From Pedobacter yulinensis (GTDB lineage Bacteria; Bacteroidota; Bacteroidia; Sphingobacteriales; Sphingobacteriaceae), in the NCBI RefSeq assembly GCF_003029735.1, contig NZ_KZ686268.1, forward strand, positions 979,769 to 1,043,768: DNA of 64,000 bases, written 5' to 3'. Below the pieces are notes generated by a model. The model was given only the letters and a program-made list of their open reading frames with translations. It did not search any database and had not been told where the DNA came from. A program made the position numbers and the translations under genes. Below, one piece after another: positions 26,482 through 33,783 of the stretch (the stretch's first letter is position 1; each line of letters begins with the position of its first letter).

Positions 26482-27138
26482 TTAGCGGTCCCAGCCGGCC
26501 AGATATGGATTTTGCCGTTTTTCCAGGCCGATACTCGTTGCCGGCCCGTGACCGGGATAGACTGTACAACTGTCAGGAAGCACAAAAAGTTTGCGGGTTA
26601 TGTTATTTACCAAGGCTTCCTGGCCGGTGGCGCCGGGCAGGTCGGTGCGCCCGATGCTGCCAAAAAAGAGGGTATCGCCGGCAATAAGCAGACCGGCTTC
26701 AGGGCTATAAAAGCAAAGGTGTGCCGGCGAATGTCCTGGTATAAAGATCAGTTCGAGGCTGCTTTGTCCAAAAGAAACGGTTCCTGATTCTGGAAGGAAA
26801 GCTTCGGGAAGGGGAGAAAGTTCGTAACTGTTAAAGCCCATTTGCGGAGCGTAGGCGGGCGCTGCCTGCAGTACCGGCAGTTCGCCGGCGTGGAAACGCG
26901 GTTTCAGGCCCCACTGGTCAAAAACGAATTTGTTGCCGAAAATATGATCGAGGTGACAATGCGTATTGAGCAGTAATTCGGGCGTTAGGTTGTTGTCGCG
27001 GATAAAAGCGGTCAGTGTGTTCTGTTCGCTTCCCGTATACATTCCCGGGTCGATGATGGCGCACGAACCGGTTTCATCATACAGCACATAGGTATTTTCG
27101 GAATATGCGTTAAATGTAAATGACTTCAGTTTCATCAT
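26482..27138 (-). CDS. MBL-fold metallo-hydrolase, glyoxalase II-like
   Basis: A 218-residue metallo-beta-lactamase-fold protein. The metal motif is THCHLDHIFGNKF, followed by the GHSPAHLCFYSPEAGLLIAGDTLFFGSIGRTDLPG block and PGHGPATSIGLEK near the end. This short form, common in Bacteroidota, lacks the glyoxalase II C-terminal domain, so the thioester substrate is uncertain; persulfide dioxygenase or other hydrolase activity is possible. It starts 2 bp from the gldD stop within the same operon. Confidence 0.88.
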   Translation of the reverse strand: MMKLKSFTFNAYSENTYVLYDETGSCAIIDPGMYTGSEQNTLTAFIRDNNLTPELLLNTHCHLDHIFGNKFVFDQWGLKPRFHAGELPVLQAAPAYAPQMGFNSYELSPLPEAFLPESGTVSFGQSSLELIFIPGHSPAHLCFYSPEAGLLIAGDTLFFGSIGRTDLPGATGQEALVNNITRKLFVLPDSCTVYPGHGPATSIGLEKRQNPYLAGWDR

Positions 27139-27140
27139 GG

Positions 27141-27749
27141 TTATTGTGTATTGATTTGCGTGGTCGTTTTTTTCCAGCGCAGGCTGCCCAGCATTTTTTT
27201 GATGTCGGCTTCGAGTAAGTGGATGCGTGTGCCTGAGCTGTCAGGGCGGGTCAGGTAAAGGGCGCCGCGAAGCCAGTTGCGGCTGCTGTCTGTTGCAAAA
27301 AACTGAATGGGCGACGCGGTCTGGCCAGATATACGGAAATAATTCCCCCATACCGCACGGCCGGCATCTGAGAAAGACTGGCGGTCAAGAGCAGTTGCAA
27401 ACCTGGCATGTTTAACTGCCATGGAAGCAGCATCGTCTACGAGTTTATCAAGTTTCCGTTCCTTGCCAAGTTGCGTGTAGGTCAGGTACAGTTCGGCGTT
27501 CAAGCTGTCAAATTGCAGTACATGCCACTCGCTCAACGTATTGTCGGCGCGGCTGGGTTTCAGCGTGCTGCCGGCCGGTATGACAAAATTGTACCTGGCG
27601 GTACTGACCGGTAGATAAATGGGTTCAGGTTTGGTAGTATTCTTACAGGAAAAAAGGATAACGAGGAGGGGAAAAAGCAAGCTAGTGCGAATGCTGATTC
27701 CAGACGCGCCAGGCCTCTTCTGCCTGCAGGTATAACATGTCCAGGCCAT
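27141..27749 (-). CDS. gldD: Gliding-motility-associated lipoprotein GldD
   Basis: The core reads LNAELYLTYTQLG, LDKLVDDAASMAVKHA, WGNYFRISGQTASPIQFFATDSSRNWLRGALYL and IKKMLGSLRW, matching the GldD pattern (tQasP-QFf-tDS--n-lRGALY). GldD is an outer-membrane lipoprotein linked to gliding and type IX secretion in Bacteroidota. A lipobox (VILFSC) is clear, but no good start codon is close to it: the nearest are ATG at 27749 (used here, a 34-residue leader), ATG at 27779, TTG at 27680, or a non-standard ATT at 27692 that would give a textbook 15-residue signal. The 5' end overlaps aroE by 68 bp. Confidence 0.85.
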   Translation of the reverse strand: MAWTCYTCRQKRPGASGISIRTSLLFPLLVILFSCKNTTKPEPIYLPVSTARYNFVIPAGSTLKPSRADNTLSEWHVLQFDSLNAELYLTYTQLGKERKLDKLVDDAASMAVKHARFATALDRQSFSDAGRAVWGNYFRISGQTASPIQFFATDSSRNWLRGALYLTRPDSSGTRIHLLEADIKKMLGSLRWKKTTTQINTQ

Positions 27750-28434
27750 TTTTAACTGCACTTCCTTGTTTTGCTGCATGAGATAAAAATAAGGTTTCTT
27801 CCGGATTGTATACGAGGTCGTAAGCCAGATGGTCGGGCGTCAGTGCGTGGTAAGGGATGTCTGGAGCGGTATGTGTTTGCGGCGACATGCCAAGGGGCGT
27901 GGTATTGATCAGCAAAGGATGCGTGGCGAGCAGGCCGGCATCAAGTTCTGAATAGGTCAGGCAGCCAGCTGCGGGCTGCCGCACCACAGAACGATACCTG
28001 ATGCCTAATTTTCCCAGGACAAATTTCACGGCTTTTGCGGCACCGCCGTTGCCAAAAATAAGCGCGTTTTGGTGATGTGGTTTGAGCAGTGGCACGAGCG
28101 ATTGTTCAAAGCCAAATGCATCTGTATTGTAGCCGCTCAGTTCCGGGTGCCCGCTGCTGCGGTCAATGGCAATGCAATTCACAGCACCAATGGTACGCGC
28201 GGCTTCGTCAATGCGATTCAGGAACCGGAACACACTTACTTTGTGCGGAATGGTTACGTTTAACCCTGCAAGGTCGGGCTGGGCGGCAAGCAGCTGCGGC
28301 ATTTCGTCGATATGTTCAATCGGGAAAAGCTCATACCGGCAGTTGTGAATGCGTTCGGTCTCAAACTTATCACTGAAATAACGTTTTGAAAACGAATGTG
28401 AAAGCGGAAAACCGATCAGGCCATATATTTTCAT
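27682..28434 (-). CDS. aroE: Shikimate dehydrogenase
   Basis: A 250-residue enzyme that reduces 3-dehydroshikimate with NADPH in aromatic amino-acid synthesis. Substrate-site motifs are GFPLSHSFSKRYF (Ser-x-Ser) and NVTIPHK with the catalytic Lys; GYNTDAFGF has the paired Asp; the dinucleotide loop is GNGGAAKAVKFVL; NTTPLGM and a late NGLDML complete the set. It overlaps the 3'-neighbour gldD and starts 10 bp after the ComA-like gene. Confidence 0.96.
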   Translation of the reverse strand: MKIYGLIGFPLSHSFSKRYFSDKFETERIHNCRYELFPIEHIDEMPQLLAAQPDLAGLNVTIPHKVSVFRFLNRIDEAARTIGAVNCIAIDRSSGHPELSGYNTDAFGFEQSLVPLLKPHHQNALIFGNGGAAKAVKFVLGKLGIRYRSVVRQPAAGCLTYSELDAGLLATHPLLINTTPLGMSPQTHTAPDIPYHALTPDHLAYDLVYNPEETLFLSHAAKQGSAVKNGLDMLYLQAEEAWRVWNQHSH

Positions 28435-28444
28435 AGCGCTGATG

Positions 28445-29209
28445 CTATTTCTGGTTCAGGAAATGGTCAAAGGTATCGCCGCGCAGTCCGAGCCGGATGG
28501 TTTCAAGTGGGATAACTTCAGCAGGGGCTATATTGCCAAGGTTGACATTGGTGCCGATGAGTTTAATGAACCAGACCTGCTGCACTTTCTGCGGAGCTTC
28601 CCAGATAATGGTTTCCTCCGGAATCTGGGTGAGGATCTCGTCTACAAGGCCCTCGCGCACTTCGCCTGAATCCCTGTAAATACCCACATTTCCTCCTTCA
28701 CGCGCTTCTGCAATGACCTTCCAGCTGCCTGCCTCGATCTCGGCACGCATCAGGTTGATCCATTTATAAGGCGCAAATATTTTTGTTGCATCTTTTGAGC
28801 CGACTTCAGAAATAACGGTTACCTGCCCTGAAAGCTTGCGGATGTACTCACATTTCTCCTCGTGTGAAATGGTGATCGAGCCGTCAGAAACTTCGGCGAA
28901 CTCCATATTGTATTTGTCAAGAATACGGCGGTACTCGTCGAATTGGTTGCGAATAACGAAGGCCTCAAATAAGGTACCCCCGAAATATACCGGAATGCCG
29001 GCGTTTTTATAGATGTCCAGTTTAGCCTGGAGATTGGGGGTAACAAACGATGTGGCCCAACCCAGTTTTACGATATCGGTATGTACACCTGACACTTCCA
29101 GGAAATCTTCGGCTTGCCTTGTGCTAAGGCCCTTGTCCATCACCATTGTGATCCCCTTATGTCGGGGTTTCACTGTTCGCTCGGGCACATTAATAAGGGG
29201 GTAATTCAT
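28445..29209 (-). CDS. Phosphosulfolactate synthase (ComA) family protein
   Basis: A 254-residue TIM-barrel protein. PSL synthase adds sulfite to phosphoenolpyruvate to give phosphosulfolactate, the first step of coenzyme M synthesis in methanogens. The family blocks are seen: RTVKPRHKGITMVMDKGLS, DIVKLGWATSF, PVYFGGTLFEAF, EVSDGSITI, SEVGSKD, REGGNVGIY, and WEAPQKVQQVWFIKLIG. Bacteroidota carry homologues although they lack coenzyme M; sulfolactate or sulfonolipid precursor synthesis is a possible role, not shown here. It heads an operon with aroE and gldD. Confidence 0.85.
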   Translation of the reverse strand: MNYPLINVPERTVKPRHKGITMVMDKGLSTRQAEDFLEVSGVHTDIVKLGWATSFVTPNLQAKLDIYKNAGIPVYFGGTLFEAFVIRNQFDEYRRILDKYNMEFAEVSDGSITISHEEKCEYIRKLSGQVTVISEVGSKDATKIFAPYKWINLMRAEIEAGSWKVIAEAREGGNVGIYRDSGEVREGLVDEILTQIPEETIIWEAPQKVQQVWFIKLIGTNVNLGNIAPAEVIPLETIRLGLRGDTFDHFLNQK

Positions 29210-29285
29210 AATTGCTGCAAAATTGAAAAAAAATCCGGGATATCCATGTCAAATTTTTTAGACAGAACACCGGTTCGTTCCTTTC

Positions 29286-30689
29286 TCAACGCAGGTACCG
29301 GTTAATGGTGTCAATTACCGAACTATTGTCCTGAAGCTGAGGTAAATATTCAAACAGAACATGGTGTTTTTCAGGGTCTGTGCGCAGCGCAGTTTCCAGA
29401 TATCCCATGGCATCGTTGTAGTGTCCCATGGCAAACAGGTAAGCCACCATGCGGTAATACAATTCTGCAGAATCAGGGTTGTTTTTAATGGCTTCAGCAA
29501 TGGTTTCAGATGCTTCCAGCAGTTTGCCCTGTTCATAAAGAACGGTAGAATAGTCGAGCCAGGCTTCAATATCGAGCGGGTTATACTCCGTCACTTTCGC
29601 ATAAGCTTCAAGCGACTGTTCGATCTGACCCAGTTTGTAATGCGCATCGGCCACTGCGAACCAGAAATCGGCATTTTCTCCGTCCAGGTCAATCGCCTTT
29701 TTGTAAAAGTGCAGGGATTCGAAATAGCGCTCTTCAAAATTCAGCGTTACGCCGATACCAAACCAGCTGTCGGCAAGTTTGGGATCCATTTTTACAGACT
29801 TTTTGTAATAAGCCCGCGCCTCATCCATCTGTTCGAGTTTTTCATAACATTCGCCGATTGCGCAATACGTGTCGGCATTTGGTTTTTCATACTCGAAGGT
29901 ATGTTTATAAATCTCTATGGCTTCTGCAAACTTATCCAGTTGCACCAGGGAATTAGCCTTATTATAGTGTGCTGACGCAAAGTTCTCTTTGATCAGGATG
30001 GCATAGTCATATGCATCGATGGCCTTTTCAAACAAATTCAGCTTGTGGTAAGAATTACCAAGGTTATACCAGGCTGCGTGCGAATAGGGGTCTGAGTCGA
30101 TGTATTGCTGGTAAAATTTAATGCTTTCCTCTTGTTTATCCAGAACATCGTAACAAAAGGCCAGCTCATAAAGGCCGTCCTGGTTTTCCATATTCTGTTC
30201 CAGGCTGAGTTTGATGTAACGAATGGCATTTTCATAGTCCTGCATGTTTTGATACACGTAAGCCATCTGGAGGTAAATCTCGTCTGTATTTTCTGCAAGA
30301 GTGAGTGAACGCTCGAAGTTTTCAAGGGCTTCAGGGTACCGTTCAAGGCCATGGTAAATGTTTCCCCTGAGCACATAAATATCTGCCTCTGAAGGTTCAA
30401 GCATTTCTGCCTTGTCGAGGGCTTTGAAGGCCAGGTTGATCTGGTTGGTAACCAGGAACATTTGTGCCTGTTTGATCAGGAATATGGAGGCATATGGATG
30501 TTGGCTGATGGCAAATTCTGTTACTTGCAGGGCCTTGACAGGGTCATTCTTTTCTACGTAGTAATCTATAATGTTCTCGAAAGCATGCGTGTCGAAAAAA
30601 TACTGGTCTTCATTTCGCAGCATCTCTTCATAGCGTTCTACAGAACGCTGCGGATCATCATTGTACCCGAAATTGAATTCTTCTTCCAT
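29286..30689 (-). CDS. Tetratricopeptide-repeat protein
   Basis: A 467-residue soluble protein made almost entirely of about eleven TPR units, for example AEMLEPSEADIYVLRGNIYHGLERYPEALENFERSL-type helices (given here as family pattern) and WYNLGNSYHKLNLFEKAIDAY. No signal peptide is present, so it is probably cytoplasmic and acts as a protein-binding scaffold. The partner is unknown. It lies 76 bp upstream of the ComA-like gene on the same strand and may be co-transcribed. The 273 bp upstream of it, shared with the divergent gene at 30964, show no clear motif. Confidence 0.85.
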   Translation of the reverse strand: MEEEFNFGYNDDPQRSVERYEEMLRNEDQYFFDTHAFENIIDYYVEKNDPVKALQVTEFAISQHPYASIFLIKQAQMFLVTNQINLAFKALDKAEMLEPSEADIYVLRGNIYHGLERYPEALENFERSLTLAENTDEIYLQMAYVYQNMQDYENAIRYIKLSLEQNMENQDGLYELAFCYDVLDKQEESIKFYQQYIDSDPYSHAAWYNLGNSYHKLNLFEKAIDAYDYAILIKENFASAHYNKANSLVQLDKFAEAIEIYKHTFEYEKPNADTYCAIGECYEKLEQMDEARAYYKKSVKMDPKLADSWFGIGVTLNFEERYFESLHFYKKAIDLDGENADFWFAVADAHYKLGQIEQSLEAYAKVTEYNPLDIEAWLDYSTVLYEQGKLLEASETIAEAIKNNPDSAELYYRMVAYLFAMGHYNDAMGYLETALRTDPEKHHVLFEYLPQLQDNSSVIDTINRYLR

Positions 30690-30963
30690 AATAGCTTGAA
30701 TTTAAAAGAACCTTCCCTTGTTTGAACTAAAAGTACAGCATCACACAGATATCCATATCATAAACGGTGCCGGTATTTTTCAACATACAAACACGAATAT
30801 GAATAAATTGCTGATAATAAACAGAATGCTTGTTGTGGATAAGATGGAAAATGCAAATGTCTTTTCGGGTCGCCTCTTTCTGTAACATTCAAATATAGCG
30901 CTAATAATCCTGCTTTTGCGTAATTTACATGTAAAATGGCGACAGGATCGCCAATTAAGAGAT

Positions 30964-31437
30964 ATGAAAAGAAACTTGTTTGTGTTGCTGCTGCTGGTTG
31001 TCGGCAGCCGGGCCCTGGCCCAAAATACCGCTCCCGGTGGGGAGGAAAAAGCCGTTAAGTCTGCAATTAATCAGCTGTTTCAGGGTATGCTGCAAGCGGA
31101 TAGTGCTTTAGCAGCCGGCGCTTTTGATCGCGGGGTGGTACTGCAAACCATCAAGACAGGATCCGGAAATAATATGGTGCAGACAGATCAGTTAAACAGT
31201 TTTCTCAGTTTTGTGGCGCGCGGAAAAAAAGGACGGTTTGAGGAGCGGATCGTTTTTACGCATGTGCACATAGATGGGCCGTTGGCCAGTGTCTGGACAG
31301 ATTATCAATTTTTTAACAGCGGAATTTTCAGCCATTGCGGCGTAAACTCCTTCCAGCTGGTAAAAAAAGAAGGCGGCTGGAAGATTGTTCACCTGATTGA
31401 TACCCGGCGCAAAGAGCCTTGTAAACCGCAACCATAA
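30964..31437 (+). CDS. Secreted NTF2-like / lumazine-binding-like protein
   Basis: The ATG at 30964 gives 157 residues with a Sec signal peptide (MKRNLFVLLLLVVGSRALAQ). The mature part has the cone-shaped NTF2 pattern: EEKAVKSAINQLFQGMLQAD, a beta stretch with RFEERIVFTHVHIDGPLASVWTDYQF, and a final SFQLVKKEGGWKIVHLIDTRR. Such DUF4440/Lumazine_bd_2 proteins are common in Bacteroidota and have no assigned reaction. It is followed by the ALDH7-type gene on the same strand, 59 bp on. Confidence 0.8.
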   Translation: MKRNLFVLLLLVVGSRALAQNTAPGGEEKAVKSAINQLFQGMLQADSALAAGAFDRGVVLQTIKTGSGNNMVQTDQLNSFLSFVARGKKGRFEERIVFTHVHIDGPLASVWTDYQFFNSGIFSHCGVNSFQLVKKEGGWKIVHLIDTRRKEPCKPQP

Positions 31438-31470
31438 CAGCAGGCTGCTTCTGCGGCTACGATTTTCTTA

Positions 31471-31478
31471 TAGCTTTG
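31471..31478 (+). promoter_or_regulatory. TAGCTTTG box upstream of the ALDH7-type gene
   Basis: A full match to TAnnTTTG lying 18 bp before the ATG at 31497; no convincing -33 TTG is seen. Unlike the boxes next to other starts here, this spacing leaves room for a short leader. Confidence 0.35.
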
Positions 31479-31496
31479 TAAAAACAGGAATTCACC

Positions 31497-33032
31497 ATGA
31501 AAGAAAGCATCCGCAAAATTTTAGAAGAACTCGGCATTGCTGAACATAATACAGGCTGGAGTACCGGCGCAACCGCCGGCCGGCCGGGAAATGAGCTGGA
31601 AAGTTTTTCGCCTGTAGACGGGCAGCTGATCGCTGCAACAGGCCTGGCGCCCCGCGATGCGTATGACGCCCTGGTTGAAACTGCGCAGTCGGCCTTTGAA
31701 CACTGGCGCACTGTACCCGCGCCCAAGCGTGGCGAGATAGTCAGGCAACTGGGCGATGCATTGCGCGAGAAGAAAACCTCACTGGGCACGCTGGTCTCTT
31801 ACGAAATGGGCAAAAGCCTGCAGGAAGGACTGGGAGAGGTTCAGGAGATGATTGACATTTGTGATTTTGCCGTCGGGCTTTCCCGCCAATTATACGGACT
31901 AACCATGCACAGTGAGCGGCCACAACACAGAATGTACGAACAATGGCATCCTTTGGGCGTGGTCGGAATCATTTCGGCTTTTAATTTCCCGGTAGCGGTC
32001 TGGAGTTGGAACGCGGCTCTTGCGCTCGTTTGCGGAAATGTTTGCGTTTGGAAACCTTCAGAAAAAACGCCGCTTACGGCCATTGCCTGTCAAACCATTC
32101 TGGCAGGGGTGCTTGCACAGAATGGTGCCCCCGAAGGTATGTCCTGCCTGCTTATAGGCGGACGCGAAGCGGGTACCTGGTTAAGCGGCGACCGTCGCGT
32201 TGCCCTGGTGTCGGCCACCGGATCTACGGGTATGGGCAAAGCCGTTGCCCAAGCCGTGGGTGGCCGGCTGGGCAAAGTTTTGCTTGAACTCGGTGGCAAC
32301 AATGCGATCATTGTGTCGCAGCATGCAGATCTTGATATGGCTGTAATTGGTGCTGTATTTGGTGCTGTTGGTACGGCAGGGCAACGGTGTACCAGCACCA
32401 GGAGGCTGATTGTACATGAATCTGTTTATGGGCAGTTTCGTGACCGGCTGGTTCAGGCCTACGGGCAGCTTCGCATAGGGGATCCGCTTGATGAACAAAA
32501 CCACGTCGGCCCGCTGATTGACCGGGCTGCGGTTTCAGCCTATGAGGCGGCCATTGAGGCTTGTAAAGAGCAGGGCGGGCGTTTTGTGGTCGTGGGCGGT
32601 GTTTTACAGGGCGCTGATTTTGCATCGGGCTGTTATGTACAGCCTTGTATAGCCGAAGTTGAGAATGGATTCGAGATCGTGCAGCACGAAACCTTCGCGC
32701 CAATTTTGTATTTGATCAAATACCGCACCCTGGAGGAAGCGATTCAGCTGCAGAACGATGTGCCGCAGGGCCTGTCGTCAGCGATTATGACCCAAAATTT
32801 GCGAGAGGCCGAGTTGTTCCTGTCTGCCTCTGGCTCAGACTGCGGCATCGCCAACGTCAATATCGGAACTTCAGGGGCAGAAATTGGCGGGGCCTTCGGC
32901 GGCGAGAAAGATACCGGCGGCGGACGGGAAAGCGGTTCAGACGCCTGGAAGGCTTATATGCGCCGGCAAACCAATACCATCAATTATTCGACAACCCTGC
33001 CGCTGGCGCAGGGAATCCGGTTTAACGTTTAG
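31497..33032 (+). CDS. ALDH7-type aldehyde dehydrogenase (alpha-aminoadipic semialdehyde dehydrogenase-like)
   Basis: A 511-residue enzyme close in layout to antiquitin. The catalytic cysteine is Cys298 in GTAGQRCTSTRR and the general base is Glu264 in LLELGGNNAI; the NAD site shows as FNFPVAVWSWNAALALVCGN and ATGSTGMGKAV. GAVGTAGQRCT and the C-terminal GGAFGGEKDTGGGRESGSD are typical of the ALDH7 group, which oxidises aminoadipate semialdehyde in lysine breakdown or betaine aldehyde in some bacteria. No lysine-catabolic neighbours are present, so the substrate is open. Confidence 0.9.
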   Translation: MKESIRKILEELGIAEHNTGWSTGATAGRPGNELESFSPVDGQLIAATGLAPRDAYDALVETAQSAFEHWRTVPAPKRGEIVRQLGDALREKKTSLGTLVSYEMGKSLQEGLGEVQEMIDICDFAVGLSRQLYGLTMHSERPQHRMYEQWHPLGVVGIISAFNFPVAVWSWNAALALVCGNVCVWKPSEKTPLTAIACQTILAGVLAQNGAPEGMSCLLIGGREAGTWLSGDRRVALVSATGSTGMGKAVAQAVGGRLGKVLLELGGNNAIIVSQHADLDMAVIGAVFGAVGTAGQRCTSTRRLIVHESVYGQFRDRLVQAYGQLRIGDPLDEQNHVGPLIDRAAVSAYEAAIEACKEQGGRFVVVGGVLQGADFASGCYVQPCIAEVENGFEIVQHETFAPILYLIKYRTLEEAIQLQNDVPQGLSSAIMTQNLREAELFLSASGSDCGIANVNIGTSGAEIGGAFGGEKDTGGGRESGSDAWKAYMRRQTNTINYSTTLPLAQGIRFNV

Positions 33033-33063
33033 GCGTAAACGGATTTGTACGTCGCCGGACAGA

Positions 33064-33117
33064 GTTCGAGTCCTGCAAAGTTGGTAACTTTTGTAAAGTT
33101 ACCAACTTTAAGTTAAA
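33064..33117 (+). repeat. 54-bp REP-like palindromic repeat, left copy
   Basis: Contains a 15-bp perfect stem, AAAGTTGGTAACTTT and AAAGTTACCAACTTT, with a TGT loop, preceded by GTTCGAGTCCTGC. It is identical over all 54 bases to 39547-39600 in the opposite orientation. It ends 30 bp before the start of a REP-associated tyrosine transposase gene, the expected arrangement for such elements. Confidence 0.9.
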
Positions 33118-33147
33118 TTTTTAACCAGAAAATTATTATTTTCGGTA

Positions 33148-33783
33148 ATGGCAAAGAAAACCCATTACCACACGCGGTTTGAACCCGGAGGTTTTTACCA
33201 CATCTACAACCGGGCTATTGATCGGAAACCGCTCTTTAAACGCGACGAAAATTTCCGGTTTTTTCTCAGTCGTATGCAAAAGTACCTGTCACCGGTTCTG
33301 GAGATACATGCCTATTGTCTGCTGACCAATCACTTTCACCTGCTGGTTAAAATAAGGACTCAGTTCCCGCCGAAACTCAGATCAGGCGAAGCCGATGTTC
33401 ACCTGATCGTTACGCAACATCTTCAACGTTTTTTCCAGTCGTATGCAATGGCTTTCAACAGACAGGAAAACCGCATCGGATCCCTGTTTCAGCAGCCTTT
33501 TAAGCGGGCACACATTACATCAGATGTTTATATGACCTGGCTGGTTTTTTACATACACAGCAACGCGCAAAAACATGCGATGGTGGATGATTTCAAAAAA
33601 TGGAAGTGGAGCTCATACCGCGGGTTCGTTGAACAAAAAGGTCCGAAACGCCGGCGGGAGATCATCGCATGTTTCGGATCGCGCGAGGCTTTCTTTCAAT
33701 TCCATAACCAGCAGCTGCAAACTTTAAATTTTCTTAGTCCAACGCGGCTGGATTGGCTTCAAGGCAAGCAATCGCCACTTTGA
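33148..33783 (+). CDS. REP-associated tyrosine transposase (RAYT, Y1/HUH family)
   Basis: A 211-residue protein. The HUH metal motif is LLTNHFHLLVK (His62 and His64) and the likely catalytic tyrosine is Tyr135 in FYIHSNAQKH; the N-terminal YHIYNRAIDRKPLF and the WKWSSYRGF block are typical. RAYTs nick and join single strands at palindromic REP elements and are thought to spread them; they are usually single-copy domesticated genes. The identical palindromes at 33064 and 39547 are the natural substrate. Its last 50 bp overlap the 3' end of the convergent helicase gene. Confidence 0.93.
   Translation: MAKKTHYHTRFEPGGFYHIYNRAIDRKPLFKRDENFRFFLSRMQKYLSPVLEIHAYCLLTNHFHLLVKIRTQFPPKLRSGEADVHLIVTQHLQRFFQSYAMAFNRQENRIGSLFQQPFKRAHITSDVYMTWLVFYIHSNAQKHAMVDDFKKWKWSSYRGFVEQKGPKRRREIIACFGSREAFFQFHNQQLQTLNFLSPTRLDWLQGKQSPL

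Noticed and set aside
33064..33076. GTTCGAGTCCTGC, which looks like a tRNA T-loop and stem
   Set aside because: Only about 3 base pairs of stem can form, no acceptor stem, anticodon arm or CCA context is present on either strand, and the same sequence recurs as part of the 54-bp repeat at 39547-39600.
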